The notes under the pieces: generated by a model
The model's input: the letters and a program-made list of their open reading frames with translations, nothing else
Told to the model about the DNA's origin: nothing
Databases searched by the model: none
Assembly (NCBI GenBank): GCA_014155875.1
Contig: JACEFZ010028308.1
Span: forward strand, 62,001 to 126,000
DNA from: Cepaea nemoralis
Lineage: Eukaryota; Mollusca; Gastropoda; Stylommatophora; Helicidae
Length of the DNA: 64,000 nt
Reading direction: 5' to 3'
Part shown: piece by piece, positions 33,062 through 43,869 of the stretch
Layout of the letters: each line of letters begins with the position of its first letter
Position numbering within the stretch: the first letter of the stretch is position 1
Translations under genes and position numbers: made by a program

Positions 33062-34327
33062 TTACATAAAGGAATGAATAGTCAACACAATCACATTTAC
33101 CTCTCTTGCCCACGTCTGTATCTTCCTGTTCTGCACTGGAGCTTCTAACAGAGATTTTAAAGGCATATGGTCAGTTCTAATAACAAAATTTGCGTTATGT
33201 AAGTAGTAGTTAAGTTTCTGTAGAGCATAATGAATAGCATAAGCTTCCTTCTCAATAGTAGGCCATTTCCGTTGAGACCTGCTAAGTTTATGAGACAAGG
33301 AATAAATTGGTCTTTCATTTTTAACCCCTGGTATTCCAGATTCTTTTCCTTCATATGGTTGAACCAAACAGGCTCCTAAAGCATTATCGGAAGCATCTGT
33401 ATATAGTACTAGCTGTTTATTCAAATCTGGATGCGTCAATAGTGGTACCACTGTTAAGCTATTTTTTAAAAACTCGAACGCTTTTTGACACTCATCATCC
33501 CACTTAGATCTAGCGTATTTGCCCGTTAAATTAGTAATAGGTTCTGCTATTTTTGAAAACCCTAGGATAAATCGCCTATAATACCCACAGGTTCCAATAA
33601 AAGCACGCACTTCTTTTACGTTAGTTGGAGGAGGTAACTCTTTAATAACCTTTATCTTGTCTTGGTCTGGTTTAATTCCGTCTCTATTAATAATATACCC
33701 CAAATATTTTGTTTCTGTTTTTAAAAACTGGCATTTACTAAGCTTCAATTTAACATCATGTACTCTTAATCTGTCGAACACTAATCTGACATGTTTTAAG
33801 TGATCATCCACATCCCCTGCTGTATAGATTAGAATGTCGTCTATGTATGCCAGTGCAAACTTTTGCATACCCTCTAATACCTCATTTATTAAGAGCATGT
33901 AGTGAGATGGGGCCGTTCGAACCCCGAATGGCATTCGTAAGAATTCGTAAGAACCCATATGAGTACAAAAAGCACTCTTCTTTTGAGCGTCTTCCGACAT
34001 CGGGATACACCAGAATCCTGATCTTGCGTCTAGTGTCGTGAAGAATGTAGAGCCATTAAGCAACCCCAAAATATCATCAATCACCGGCAGTGGGTACGCT
34101 ACATTCTTAGTTATTTTGTTCAACGCCCTGTAGTCACAGCAGAATCGATGTGAACCATCAGGTTTGGTCACAATTACTACCGGAGATGACCATTCTGACT
34201 TCGATCTTGTTATTATCCCTGCTTTCAACATATCTTCTATTGCCTTTTCAACAACTTCCCTATTTCTTAATGGAGTTCTATATGGTTTTAAACTAATTGG
34301 TGGATGGTCTCCCGTATCTATTTCCAT
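33062..34327 (-). pseudogene. Gypsy-type reverse transcriptase and truncated RNase H
   Basis: A 421-residue frame. RT would copy element RNA into cDNA in cytoplasmic particles. Visible blocks are FCCDYRALNKIT, the LDARSGFWCIPM block, the catalytic AYIDDILIYT at about residues 158-167, KTETKYLGYIINRDGI and the connection region. The RNase H starts near VLYTDASDNALGA (about residue 310) and reaches RTDHMPLKSLL, then runs off-family into 14 unrelated residues. The last catalytic part of RNase H and all of integrase are absent. The first methionine is internal to pol; the true upstream part lies in another frame. Confidence 0.9.
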
Positions 34328-34862
34328 TGTAACTGTTTTTTGTCTTTCCCAATTCTAAATCATTAATTGCAAAAACATCCTGATTTTCTTTTATAAGTTG
34401 TTCTAATACCTTCTTATTTTCTGGTGGAGCTTTTAACTGTGCCAACAATTCTTGTTCCCTTGTCATTTTGTCTAGTGAATGTATTTGGGATGTATTTCTT
34501 CTGAATGGATGGATCAATTCATCCATTTGTACGTTCCCTCTTCTTCCGTGCCCGCGTCTGTTATTAACTCTTTCACTAGAAGTTTTTGAATAATTTGTTC
34601 CCGACATTTCTACTCTATCCGTTGCCAATATGTCACTAATGTTATGTTCTAGTTTGGCTATTACACATCCTCTGTATAATTTAATTTCTCTACCTGTATT
34701 GTTAATAATCATTACTGGAAAGGTTAAGTGTTTATCTAACGATATTATTCCATCCGGGACCTCAAGACCAGACTCATCAATTACTTCCTTTTGCAATTCA
34801 GTGATTCTAACTGTGTGTCCTGCCACATAATATGGGTTTCTCTTTATCTTGGCTTGTATCAA
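34293..34862 (-). pseudogene. Pol linker between protease and RT (frame-shifted)
   Basis: A 189-residue frame with a mid part like the gypsy pol region between PR and RT (ISLDKHLTFPVMIINNTGRE, then KENQDVFAINDLELGKTK). It overlaps the RT frame by 35 bp. The switch falls at a six-A run on the element strand (plus 34329-34340), so a one-base length change there separates the two frames. Confidence 0.75.
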
Positions 34863-34863
34863 A

Positions 34864-35400
34864 TTAACCGACTGTGGTTTTTAACGTCGTGGACATTTTA
34901 ATTCTAACTAGTGCCGATATATGCATGTCTTCTTCCATATCTACATATACGTCCTTGAATTTTAATTTGTGTAAATCAAAGAGAAGTCTTACTCCGTTTT
35001 TTATTAAAAAATCTCTTCCTATAAGCATGTTTCTATTTAAATCTTTTACTACATGAAAAAGATGTCTTACGTTGATCCCCCCTAATTTAAAATTGATCAT
35101 TGTCTGTCCAATTACTTGTAAATTCTGTCCTGTAACAGAGTGAAGATTATTATGACTTCTAAATATTCTACAATTTCTCATTATTTTATACAAACAACTT
35201 TCTTTAATTACACTAACCTGAGCTCCTGAATCAATTAGTGTACGAACTCTATATTTTCCTATTTCTATTATACATGAGCTATGATCTGTTTTATTTTCTG
35301 TAAACTGTTTGATTTCCTCTAGTTGAAAGTATTCTCTACTCGTCCTACTATGCCTGTTATTAACATATTCTTTAAACCTTGGGACCTTATTATTTTCCCT
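34864..35400 (-). pseudogene. Retropepsin-like protease block
   Basis: The catalytic DSGA is encoded at 35221-35232 in the context TLIDSGAQVSVI, upstream of the first ATG in this frame (35193). Downstream come GGINVRHLFHVVKDL and NMLIGRDFLIKNG, matching the flap and the ILGRDFL-type C-terminal block of aspartic proteases of LTR elements. The frame differs from gag and from the pol linker, so shifts occur on both sides. A programmed shift from gag is possible, but the others look like damage or sequence error. Confidence 0.8.
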
Positions 35401-35417
35401 CCTACTACAGGTCCTAT

Positions 35418-36391
35418 TTAATAGGTAGGGCGCCGGTTTTCCTGCATTCTTGTACCTGTAAAATTCCTGTGTCTATCTTCAACATTCCTATTCAACCTGC
35501 TATTGCCATTTCTACTTTGTGTATTCGACTGGACACGCCTGTTATCACAAACACGAGAAACATGTCCGCGTTGACCACAAAACCAACAGACTATATTTGT
35601 GTTATTTGTGTTACCTACTGTCTCACTTGTAGGGTACCTCATATGTCTTCTTTCATCATAAGCATTTCTATTTCCACCTTGTGACGTCTGTATACCTCCT
35701 CTCCTATTCCATCCGAACCTTGTTTGTCCTATTTCCATAGGCTCCTCAATCCTGTCTTCTCGACTAGTTCCTATTTCTCGTCCTGTTCTCAATCTAAATC
35801 TACGTCTCAAAGTTTCTTCTTGTACCGCAATATCTACAGCTTGTGATAACCTCTCAGGGTTTCTCTCATCAGCTTAAACTTCAGTCCATCGGATTTTATG
35901 CCATCTACAAAAATCCCGACTAACATCCTCTCCACCTCCTCTCCTCGTACATTCTGTCCTAAGAATGCTTCTTCAGCCAGGTTAATCAACCTATCGCTGA
36001 ACAATTGTACCGTCTCTCCAGTGTTTTGTTTAGACTGTCTCAACACCGAAAACGCATGTTGTGGATCCGTTATTTCCGCGTATTTATGGGCTAGGTCGTC
36101 TTTGAACTGCTCCCATGTCTCATCTACTCTAGCCTCTAATTTTCTTCGGATATGATCTGAAACCGGTTCTGTTGCTGCCTGATAAGCAAGTCTCATTTTC
36201 CCTTCATCTGATGCCGACACCAAATACGCATATTTCTCTATAGAAGTTACCCACTTTTTAAAATCTCTGGCCTGTCCACTAAACTTAACAACTTCAGTTG
36301 CCATTCCCTGTTGTTTTATAACCGTATTAAGTCTAGCTACCGCTGTTCCTACCCCCGTTAAAACTTGTGCCAATGGATCTTGTTCCGTCAT
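35418..36391 (-). pseudogene. Gag: capsid-like region plus CCHC zinc knuckle
   Basis: Two frames. 35834-36391 (185 residues from an ATG in MTEQDPLAQVLTGVG) has the retrotransposon gag pattern around WEQFKDDLAHKYAEI and ETVQLFSDRLINLAEE. 35418-35810 carries an Arg-rich stretch and one zinc knuckle CWFCGQRGHVSRVC (C-x2-C-x4-H-x4-C) for RNA binding. A frameshift near 35830-35860 splits them. Gag would form the particle. Confidence 0.85.
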
Positions 36392-37462
36392 GCTGAAATA
36401 TTTCTATATATAGCAATAAAATCAATTTCACACTTGTAACCAGCTAAATTAACAATATGTTCGTATTTACTTTACACAACAGAATTGTTCAACTAGTCAA
36501 TTGTACGTAAAAGAATATTTAAAGTTCACCAATTACCCTAATTTGCTCCCGATCCAAGAAAGACGGACTCTTCTATGTTCGTTATCAGGCAGAATTCAAA
36601 CACCAGGAGTCTGTGCCAGTTGAAATGCTCCTCCAATCGATCACGCACCTCAGGTAGTTAGGGAGTTCTTCTTCCAACGTCTCAGTAACTTCAACCCCTG
36701 GTTGGGTCCCTACCAGACTTCTGGCTTCTTTTCACCCTATACAGGGCACATCAAAGCGACGTCTTGAGAATCGGTGTAATTCAGGAAAGCGATAATTTCA
36801 GTAGGTCGGCAGCCCAGTCTGCCTCTCCCACTTCCGAGAGTTCTTTAGCGGTATCGCTGCTGTTAATGAGCTTTCCATTTCTTCTTATTCCTCAAAAAGT
36901 CTCAAGGTCAGGATTCTGCGGCTTTTAGTTCGCTCCAGGCAATCTATCTTAACGAGAAGTAGACAACTGCTCTGTTAGTAAAAATGTTTCTACTTGATTC
37001 GACTTGCCTTGAAGGTTTCTTTTTCCTGAGCCTCTTATTTCAAACGATCCAGAAAAAATGTGCTGGTCTTTCTCTCTCTTCAGCTCAGCGAGATGATCAC
37101 CACTGTACAGCAACTCACCCTGGCAAGCCGGCTTTCATAACTCAGGTGACAACGACTGCCTATACATCTAGGATTCTTGATAGCAACGAAGACTCTGAAA
37201 AATAATCACAGACAACCACCCCTAGCCGGGCTTTTGGCTGCTGTAATTCTCACAGACGACTTAGTGGCCATTTTTCAACTTCTCTTTTTTTATTCAACAT
37301 AAGTATAGAACCGTGCCGTAATTCTGTCTCTGGGTATTTGATGCAAGCAGAACGAGATCTTCAAAACTTTGACTTTAGTTCGATGTTCGACCTGGACAGC
37401 ATATTGTGATTCTGCGACACTCCAAGTTCGTATCCTGTGTCATGGGCACCAATTAAGTCCTT
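36392..37462 (-). other. 5' leader of the LTR element with primer-binding site
   Basis: About 1.07 kb between gag and the 5' LTR. On the element strand TGGTGCCCATGACACAGG (complement of 37434-37451) starts with the TGG expected of a tRNA primer site. The next bases (GATACGAAC) resemble the complement of a T-arm, so priming could involve an extended tRNA 3' end. It lies 11 bp from the LTR edge. I cannot name the tRNA. Confidence 0.65.
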
Positions 37463-37706
37463 TATAACAGCGCACAGCTAAATAGGACTAACGAGTTCTT
37501 TGTTTGAGTATAAATAGAGATTTATTTCATCTTGATGACAACTTCTACAGCCTTCATACCACATGGCGTCTTCTCTCTTCCAGGCCCAGATGTTGACTGG
37601 TTCCTAACAACAAACTACGTCACGACTTGAGCATCCTTCTTCCCATTCCACCCTGATGCTCAAGCGTGCTGTAGTTTTGCCCACCCCATATACACATACT
37701 GCTACA
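37463..37706 (-). repeat. 5' LTR (244 bp)
   Basis: Partner of 32434-32677. A TATA-like tataaatag on + is palindromic enough to be ambiguous. Promoter position was not determined. Confidence 0.93.
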
Positions 37707-37710
37707 TCAG

Positions 37711-38482
37711 TCTCCCATCACTGTTCTTTCTAAACCACTGTGACGAGAATTATAGCTGAAGTATGTCAGTCTCCCATCACTGTCCTTTCTAAACCACTGT
37801 GACGAGAATTATAGCTGAAGTATGTCAGTCTCCCATCACTGCCCTTTCTAAACCACTGTGACGAGAATTATAGCCGAAGTATGTCAGTCTCCCATCACTG
37901 CCCTTTCTAAACCACTGTGACGAGAATTATAACCGAAGTATGTCAGTCTCCTACCACTGTCCTTTCTAAACCACTGTGACGAGAATTATAGCCGAAGTAC
38001 GTCAGTCTCCCATCACTGTCCTTTCTAAACCACTGTGACGAGAATTATAGCTGAAGCTAGTCAGTCTCCCACCACTGTTCTTTTTAAACCACTGTGACGG
38101 GAATTATAGCCGAAGTATGTCAGTCTCCCATCACTGTTCTTTCTAAACCACTGTGACGAGAATTATAGCTGAAGTATGTCAGTCTCCCATCACTGTCCTT
38201 TCTAAACCACTGTGACGAGAATTATAGCCGAAGTATGTCAGTCTCCCATCACTGCCCTTTATAAACCACTGTGACGGGAATTATAGCCGAAGTATGTCAG
38301 TCTCCCATCACTGCCCTTTCTAAACCACTGTGACGGGAATTATAGCCGAAGTATGTCAGTCTCCCATGACTGCCCTTTCTAAACCACTGTGACGAGAATT
38401 ATAGCCGAAGTATGTCAGTCTCCCATCACTGTCCTTTCTAAACCACTGTGACGAGAATTATAGCCGAAGTATGTCAGTCTCT
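37711..38482. repeat. 59-bp satellite, right block (about 13 units)
   Basis: Continues the array in the same phase after the TSD. Units here are mostly the gtatg subtype, with some sharing private changes (gacggg, atagctg, ataacc). Several of the same private changes occur in the left block near 31780-32030, which again indicates block duplication. Confidence 0.97.
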
Positions 38483-38659
38483 GAGACACGATGCTATATT
38501 CGAGCCAGTTTCTTCTTTGTGAAATCACCATCATCATCTCATCTTGTTGCTGTTATACCTTACGGTGTCGAGATCCTTGTGGAATGTCTTTGTTTTTGTT
38601 TTTAATCCACGGTATTCTTCCAGTCTAACCGCTTTGTTATAAGCATACACGCGGATTTA
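38483..38659. other. Spacer, nothing recognised
   Basis: Unique-looking DNA between the satellite and a LINE fragment. Confidence 0.5.
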
Positions 38660-38824
38660 AGCTTCTTTCGGGCAGTCATTGTTAGTTACGTTGGTAGTCC
38701 AAGGAATTCGCAACATCCGTCTCGGGAACCAAATTTATGTCGCTTCCAATCTCTTTCCAATTTGTTCATTTACATTCCAAGATTCACTGCCATACAGCAA
38801 AACAGGTTATTTATAGCATTTCAG

Positions 38825-38914
<90 letters not shown>

Positions 38915-39110
38915 TTCAGTGATAGTGACTTATTGCATAAGATACTCGTCATTTTCTTAAATGCGGCTTTTGCCTGCCCTATTCAGCTCTTAATATATGT
39001 TATTTATCTTCCATCTGATGTTATAAATGTCCCTAAGTGTTTAAAACTATTCACTTGGTTAAGAATTTTCTCTTCTATATCTATATCACATTTGGGTGTC
39101 ACCTTTTCAT
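38660..39110 (-). mobile_element. LINE-alpha fragment carrying an internal (CT)n expansion
   Basis: Collinear with 3520-3870 in the first LINE-alpha copy (gtccaaggaattcgcaacat, tacattccaagattcactgc, catcaccgtc-type thumb region). The copy at 3670-3690 reads agcactctctttcttacatt. Here the same spot is agca followed by about 85 bp of (CT)n (38825-38910) and ttacattc. The rest of the alignment continues on both sides. Confidence 0.88.
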
Positions 39111-39240
39111 GTTGTGTTTTCATGAAGTTGTAACCCTGTATGTTAGTTGTTTGTGTTCTGATAAAGGCTTTGGCCGCAAAGTCCATTTTGTTCCTTGTGA
39201 TTGTGTTCTAGTAAAGCTTACCATCCATTTATATTTTATA

Positions 39241-39325
<85 letters not shown>
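39241..39325. repeat. (TG)n-(GA)n microsatellite
   Basis: TG run then pure (GA)n of about 68 bp. Confidence 0.95.
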
Positions 39326-39327
<2 letters not shown>

Positions 39328-39990
39328 AAACAATTTTCTGTAGCATTTAATTTTAAAAGCCTCAATTTTCTTCTTTATTATTTTTGAAATTGCCCATGAA
39401 CCACATCCATCTTTGGCCACTGAAAAGATGCGTACTCTCAAAGTGATTACCGCTATTTATTTGTTTTTATTTTTTTTGGTTTCTTTAATCATAAAAAAAA
39501 ATAATATAACGGATTTTATTATCTCCAAATCGTTATTGAGTTGTAATTATAGGTCGAAAATCAAATACGTCTGCATTGATTCTGTTTTTAACCAGCATTT
39601 CACTGTGGAGAGGAATTCTGATGTCGTTTATTTAAACTGTCCTGATAATTGTGTTGCGAAATCGGCTTTAGCTAGAAAATTGTTTGTCCTAAAAACGAGC
39701 TAATTACCTAGCTTGAAAGAATGTGAATCGCTCTTCAAATTAGCGCGGTTTGGTAAATAAAAATGTCACGTGGTTGTGTGTTCTGGCAACTTGTATGCTT
39801 CGGCTGAGGGCTAAATATGCGGCAAAAATGGCATGTTGAGATGCGCAAAAAGTACGCAAATAGCACAATAGTTAGATTTTTTATTGAGTATAGGGACGTG
39901 GGGAATATTTTAAAATGTATTGGTTAGCACTCATGGAAGATAGGGATGAGATAGGAATCAGGGACATAATAGACAACAGAAAATCTGAAA
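39326..39990. other. Non-coding, AT-rich
   Basis: A 96-residue frame (39413-39703) has an N-terminal hydrophobic stretch (IYLFLFFLVSLI) but no recognisable domain or splice support. Left as unassigned sequence. Confidence 0.4.
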
Positions 39991-40620
39991 GTTATGGGCA
40001 TTGTATGTTTGTGAAACATATGGGCATCTTTTGTTTGTGAAACATATGGGCATCTTTTGTTTGTGAATCTGTGGGTGAAACACTAGGGCATCTTTTGTTT
40101 GTGAAACATATGGGCATCTTTTGTTTGTGAAACATATGGGCATCTTTTGTTTGTGAAACAAATGGGCATCTTTTGTTTGTGAAACATATGGGCATCTTTT
40201 GTTTTTGAAACATATGGGCATCTTTTGTTTGTGAAACATATGGGCATCTTTTGTTTGTGAAACATATGGGCATCTTTTGTTTGTGAACCATATGGGCATC
40301 TTTTGTTTGTGAAACATATGGGCATCTTTTGTTTGTGAAACATATGGGCATCTTTTACTAATCATGTTTGTGATAGCTGTGGGTGTGGTTGTTTGTGGTA
40401 CCTGTGGGCATGGTTGTTTGTGATACCTGTGGGCTTGGTTGTTTGTGATACCTGTGGGCGTGGTTGTTTGTGATACCCGTGGACATGGAAGTTTGTGATA
40501 CATGTGGGTGTGGTTGTTTGTGATGCTTGTGGCATATATTATTTGTGATACCTGTGAGCAAGGTTGTTTGTGGATCCTATAGACATTGTTGTATGTGAAT
40601 TCCATGGACATGGTTGTTTA
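39991..40620. repeat. 26-bp minisatellite in two subtypes
   Basis: Left part (to about 40355): atgggcatcttttgtttgtg plus aaacat. Right part: about 25-26 bp units of the form gtgggcgtggttgtttgtga plus tacct. A shared tttgtga core shows common origin. Repeated minus-strand frames (HKQKMPICFTN) are artefacts. Confidence 0.92.
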
Positions 40621-40899
40621 TGAATCCTGTAGACATCGTTAACCTTCTTAAAATAAAGTTGGCCCGTTCCTTATCAGAGAACAGGAAAGGACAGATGGGG
40701 TGGTAGATTACCCGTTTGTTATTGTGTTATTGTGTAAACACCCATACTGCCAACACCGTTCATCGTTGCAGATCTACTGGGGTTAACACCGGAAGTCTAT
40801 CTGTAAACACCCCTGTCCTGTTTAGATGCAGCGTTTTGAAAACAAGATGCGAGAGTGCTTGAACTTGTCAAAGTTATTTATATCAATGTGTGGAGGGCA
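40621..40899. other. Spacer, nothing recognised
   Basis: It contains ttcctttaaaataaagttgg-like text also seen near 55019 (aaaataaagtt). No other match. Confidence 0.4.
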
Positions 40900-41137
40900 A
40901 GGCCGACGGTGTAGTTGAAGGGCAGGGCACGCACGTGATAATTCCCTGACATACCGAGTCGGGGGTTCGAAATCAGCTGCAGGCGATTTGGAAACCGACA
41001 GTCTTGCATTGATTTCCAATGTATAAGTATGGGTCGTTCAGAAAGCAGTGGTAAACTACTGAACATAAGAATTGCCTTGTAAATCACAAACAGCTGAAAA
41101 TGCTAGGTTGATTACGACTCCTGTAAATGACATGCAA
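40900..41137 (+). mobile_element. SINE-A copy
   Basis: B-box gggggttcgaaatcagctgc, core aggcgatttggaaaccgaca, then gtggtaaactactgaacata and cacaaacagctgaaaatgct, ending tgacatgcaacttg. About 235 bp with an intact insertion-prone segment. Confidence 0.85.
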
Positions 41138-41600
41138 CTTGATTTTTTTTAAGAGGGCAAGACGCAGTCGCACATTTGTAGCGAAGTCAAGTAAAGAACT
41201 GACATCACAGCACAAGGGACACACGCGCTCCTTCCTCATCGACGCCAGTCAGCAAAAAGTCCCAATAGTGATGGTACCCAGTTGCAGTTTGATTATGTGT
41301 CCACCTGGCCTTTCCTCGGAGTACTTATTATTGGTCAGTTTCCCTGATCATTCCTTGTCCCAACATTCTCTACAGGCCATAATGATGTAACTGCTCTTGC
41401 ACATGCACATGCTCCCAAAGGGCGCCGACCACATCTGCCTGATCATGCACAAATACCCCATCCAGCGGTGCATACCCTGCCAGTCTGTTCGCCTGCTCAT
41501 TTCCCACCACACTAGCATGGTCTGGTGGAAAGATTCAACGGATCGTCCCTGTGGTTTTTAAATTGAAGCACGCCACTCTGCACGACGCAGGCTTGTATTA
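41138..41600 (-). mobile_element. LINE RNase H fragment
   Basis: Translating - from about 41545 gives DHASVVGNEQANRLAGYAPL, which matches the SHCGVxGNExAD(x)LA block of LINE-encoded RNase H. The rest to about 41200 is degraded but consistent with the downstream zinc-binding tail region. A sister fragment lies at 62885-63010. Confidence 0.6.
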
Positions 41601-41861
41601 ACCCTTCCCAAGTGAGGTAGCGGTTATTACATTACTCTGACAACGACAGTCTACGTCTAATTTATGTAATAAATTTATGGATTTCATTTGTTTGCAGTTA
41701 TATCTTATTTGTTTTCCTGTCTGTTCATAGTATTCTTTGAAAATTCCTGTAAGCGATGAAAATACCTACTTGTGAGAAAATGAACAGATCTTTCTTCTTC
41801 AGCAGTTTCGGGTAACAGGTAATGGCACGAGAACAGTTGGACAAAGGTTCGATGTAAGCTC
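41601..41861. other. Spacer, nothing recognised
   Basis: AT-rich, with no motif. Confidence 0.5.
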
Positions 41862-42256
41862 TTGTCGCTCGCTGTGGATTTCATGTGGAATGCTTTTGCA
41901 TCTGTCGACGGTTGTTTGTATTGTGAACTGCATGTTCAGATAAATGGCGGACGATCGGTTGCTGAGCTACCTGGTTTTGCTTTATGCAGTAATGTGTGTG
42001 CGACTGCTGGTTTTAGAGTGACTGCCGCTTCCATCGTCGATGAACTGCAATTTTAGTGGCGGGCTGTTGTTTTAGCATTCTGGCACGACCTTATGCATGT
42101 ATGCCTGTGTGTGCTGTTGGTTTGTCGGGACTGTTGTCTGTTCCACTTTTCATATGGGACAGTGAGGGGCATTTTATGTGATATTCACTGGCACGGGAAC
42201 GGAGTATTGTGGGGCAACACTTTGCCGTGCTGTGGAATCACGACTAATGACTCGCA
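41862..42256 (+). repeat. R1 repeat family, copy 3
   Basis: Aligns with 19785-20165 over its length (cgctgtggatttcatgtgga, cttatgcatgtatgcctgtg, ggggcattttatgtgatatt). Differences are mostly substitutions. Confidence 0.8.
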
Positions 42257-42400
42257 CCCATAACATTTGATGGTTCTAACATTTCACATATAACGGATTG
42301 CTACTTCGAGGCTTACAAAATTGGAGGGCAAGAAACAACGTGGGAGTAATAGAGATGTAAAAACATGCATCAGTTGACAGCGTCCCATAATCCGACATTG

Positions 42401-42559
42401 TATATGGTGTATTTGTAATGATTGTGCAGTGTTGGAAAATATTGCCGGTCCAAGTTTTGTATTCACCCTTTGTAAAATTCATGCAACATAATAGGTAAAT
42501 ACAAACTTGAACCGGCAATATTTTCAATCACTGCACAGTCATTAAAAATACACCGTGTA
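42401..42559. mobile_element. Foldback (MITE-like) element with 62-bp inverted arms
   Basis: The left arm 42401-42463 (tatatggtgtatttgtaatg ... ccggtccaagttttgtatt) is matched by the right arm 42498-42559 as an imperfect reverse complement (aatacaaacttgaaccggca ... aaaatacaccgtgta), with a spacer of about 34 bp. No coding capacity. No clear TSD could be fixed. Confidence 0.75.
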
Positions 42560-42840
42560 CCAGCGCGGTGGTTTAGTCAAGTTGAATGAACGGGCACAGA
42601 GAAACACGGACAGCATGTCCACAATAGACCCAGCAGGGTCGACGGAGAAGATGGGGAGATAGTGTAGATGGGGAGATCGTGTTTAACGAAAGCTACATGA
42701 ATGGAAGAGTTATTAAAGATAGAAAGAGGATGTGGGCACAGCATGTGAAAAAGAGGAAGAAGAAGAAGATATTGTGATGATGATGATGATGATGTTGTTG
42801 TTTGTATTAGTAGTAATGATGGTGGTTTTTGGAGAAGAAG
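42560..42840. other. Spacer with GAA/GAT-rich end
   Basis: Short (GAA)n and (GAT)n runs at about 42750-42795 lead into the next array. Confidence 0.6.
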
Positions 42841-43205
42841 TAGTAACAGCTCAGTAGTAATAGTTCTTGTTGTTGTACAACTAAGGTAGTAGTAGCAGCA
42901 GTTCTTGTTGTTGTACAACTAAGGTAGTAGTAGCAGCAGTTCTTGTTGTTGTACAATTAAGGTAGTAGTAGCAGCAGTTCTTGTTGTTGTACAACTAAGG
43001 TAGTAGTAGCAGCAGTTCTTGTTGTTGTACAACTAAGGTAGTAGTAGCAGCAGTTCTTGTTGTTGTACAACTAAGGTAGTAGTAGCAGCAGTTCTTGTTG
43101 TTGTACAACTAAGGTAGTAGTAGCAGCAGTTCTTGTTGTTGTACAACTAAGGTAGTAGTAGCAGCAGTTCTTGTTGTTGTACAACTAAGGTAGTAGTAGC
43201 AGCAG
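42841..43205. repeat. 38-bp minisatellite, about 8-9 units
   Basis: The unit agtagtagcagcagttcttg then ttgttgtacaactaaggt is almost perfectly conserved. It is related in composition to the (TAG)n tract at 43509-43590. Confidence 0.92.
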
Positions 43206-43224
43206 TTTTTTTTGCAAAAGTAGT

Positions 43225-43452
43225 GGTGGTGGTGGCTAAGGGCTTGCGGACGCGATTCGTCAGCTGGCTTACGTGCGTTCGAAACAAAGCTGCGACAGAT
43301 TTGGCAGCAGACCGCGTCGCGCTGGGTCTTTACGTGTTGGTATGGGAGTCGGTCGTTCAGAAAGCAATGGCAAACTACTGAACGTAAACTTGCCAAGACA
43401 TCAACAACTGCAGTAAAATGTTGGTGTTGACAAAGATGTCCTGTAAATAGGA
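43225..43452 (+). mobile_element. SINE-A copy
   Basis: Head tggctaagggcttgcggacg, B-box-like gcgttcgaaacaaagctgcg, then gttcagaaagcaatggcaaa and ctactgaacgtaaacttgcc, ending gtcctgtaaataggat. It sits between the 38-bp array and the (CA)n/(TAG)n tracts. Confidence 0.85.
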
Positions 43453-43505
43453 TACACACACACACACACACACACACACAAAGTAATGGTGGTATTAGTG
43501 CTTGG

Positions 43506-43591
<86 letters not shown>

Positions 43592-43730
43592 CAGCAGCAG
43601 TAGCAGTAGTTGTTGTTGTTGTATAATTAAAGTAGTAGCACCAGTGGTGGTGGTTTTTCCGGCCGTAGTAATAGTGGTGGTGGTGAGATTTTTGGACAAG
43701 TAGTAGCAGCAGAGGATTATTGTTCATGCT
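43453..43730. repeat. (CA)n and (TAG)n microsatellites
   Basis: (CA)n at about 43452-43481 and (TAG)n at about 43507-43592, trailing into AGC/AGT triplets. Confidence 0.92.
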
Positions 43731-43869
43731 AGATTCTTTCCTTGCAGCCTTGAACACACGCCGTCTGACTATAACTTCTAACTGTTGAGCGTAGTAATCT
43801 AGAACGTGGTTCTGTCCTCATTACTGTAGCGTAACTTGACAGTCGCAGAACGTTCAGTTTCACGGCATC

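Larger units (their letters stand above)
32430..37710 (-). mobile_element. Ty3/gypsy-like LTR retrotransposon inside the satellite
   Basis: Identical-looking 244-bp LTRs (32434-32677 and 37463-37706) bracket gag-, protease-, RT- and RNase H-like sequence on the minus strand. The 4-bp tcag at 32430-32433 and 37707-37710 is the TSD, and joining the flanks at it restores a satellite unit exactly. Five coding blocks lie in shifting frames, the RNase H is cut short, and no integrase is encoded, since only about 390 bp remains between the end of coding and the LTR. It is therefore a defective copy. Confidence 0.95.

Noticed and set aside
30609..38482. CRISPR array (regular 59-bp repeats)
   Set aside because: No unique spacers of constant length; the whole unit is repeated, in eukaryotic DNA, with no cas genes.
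39413..39703. 96-residue frame with a hydrophobic N-terminus
   Set aside because: AT-rich sequence alone gives such a run; no family match or splice evidence.
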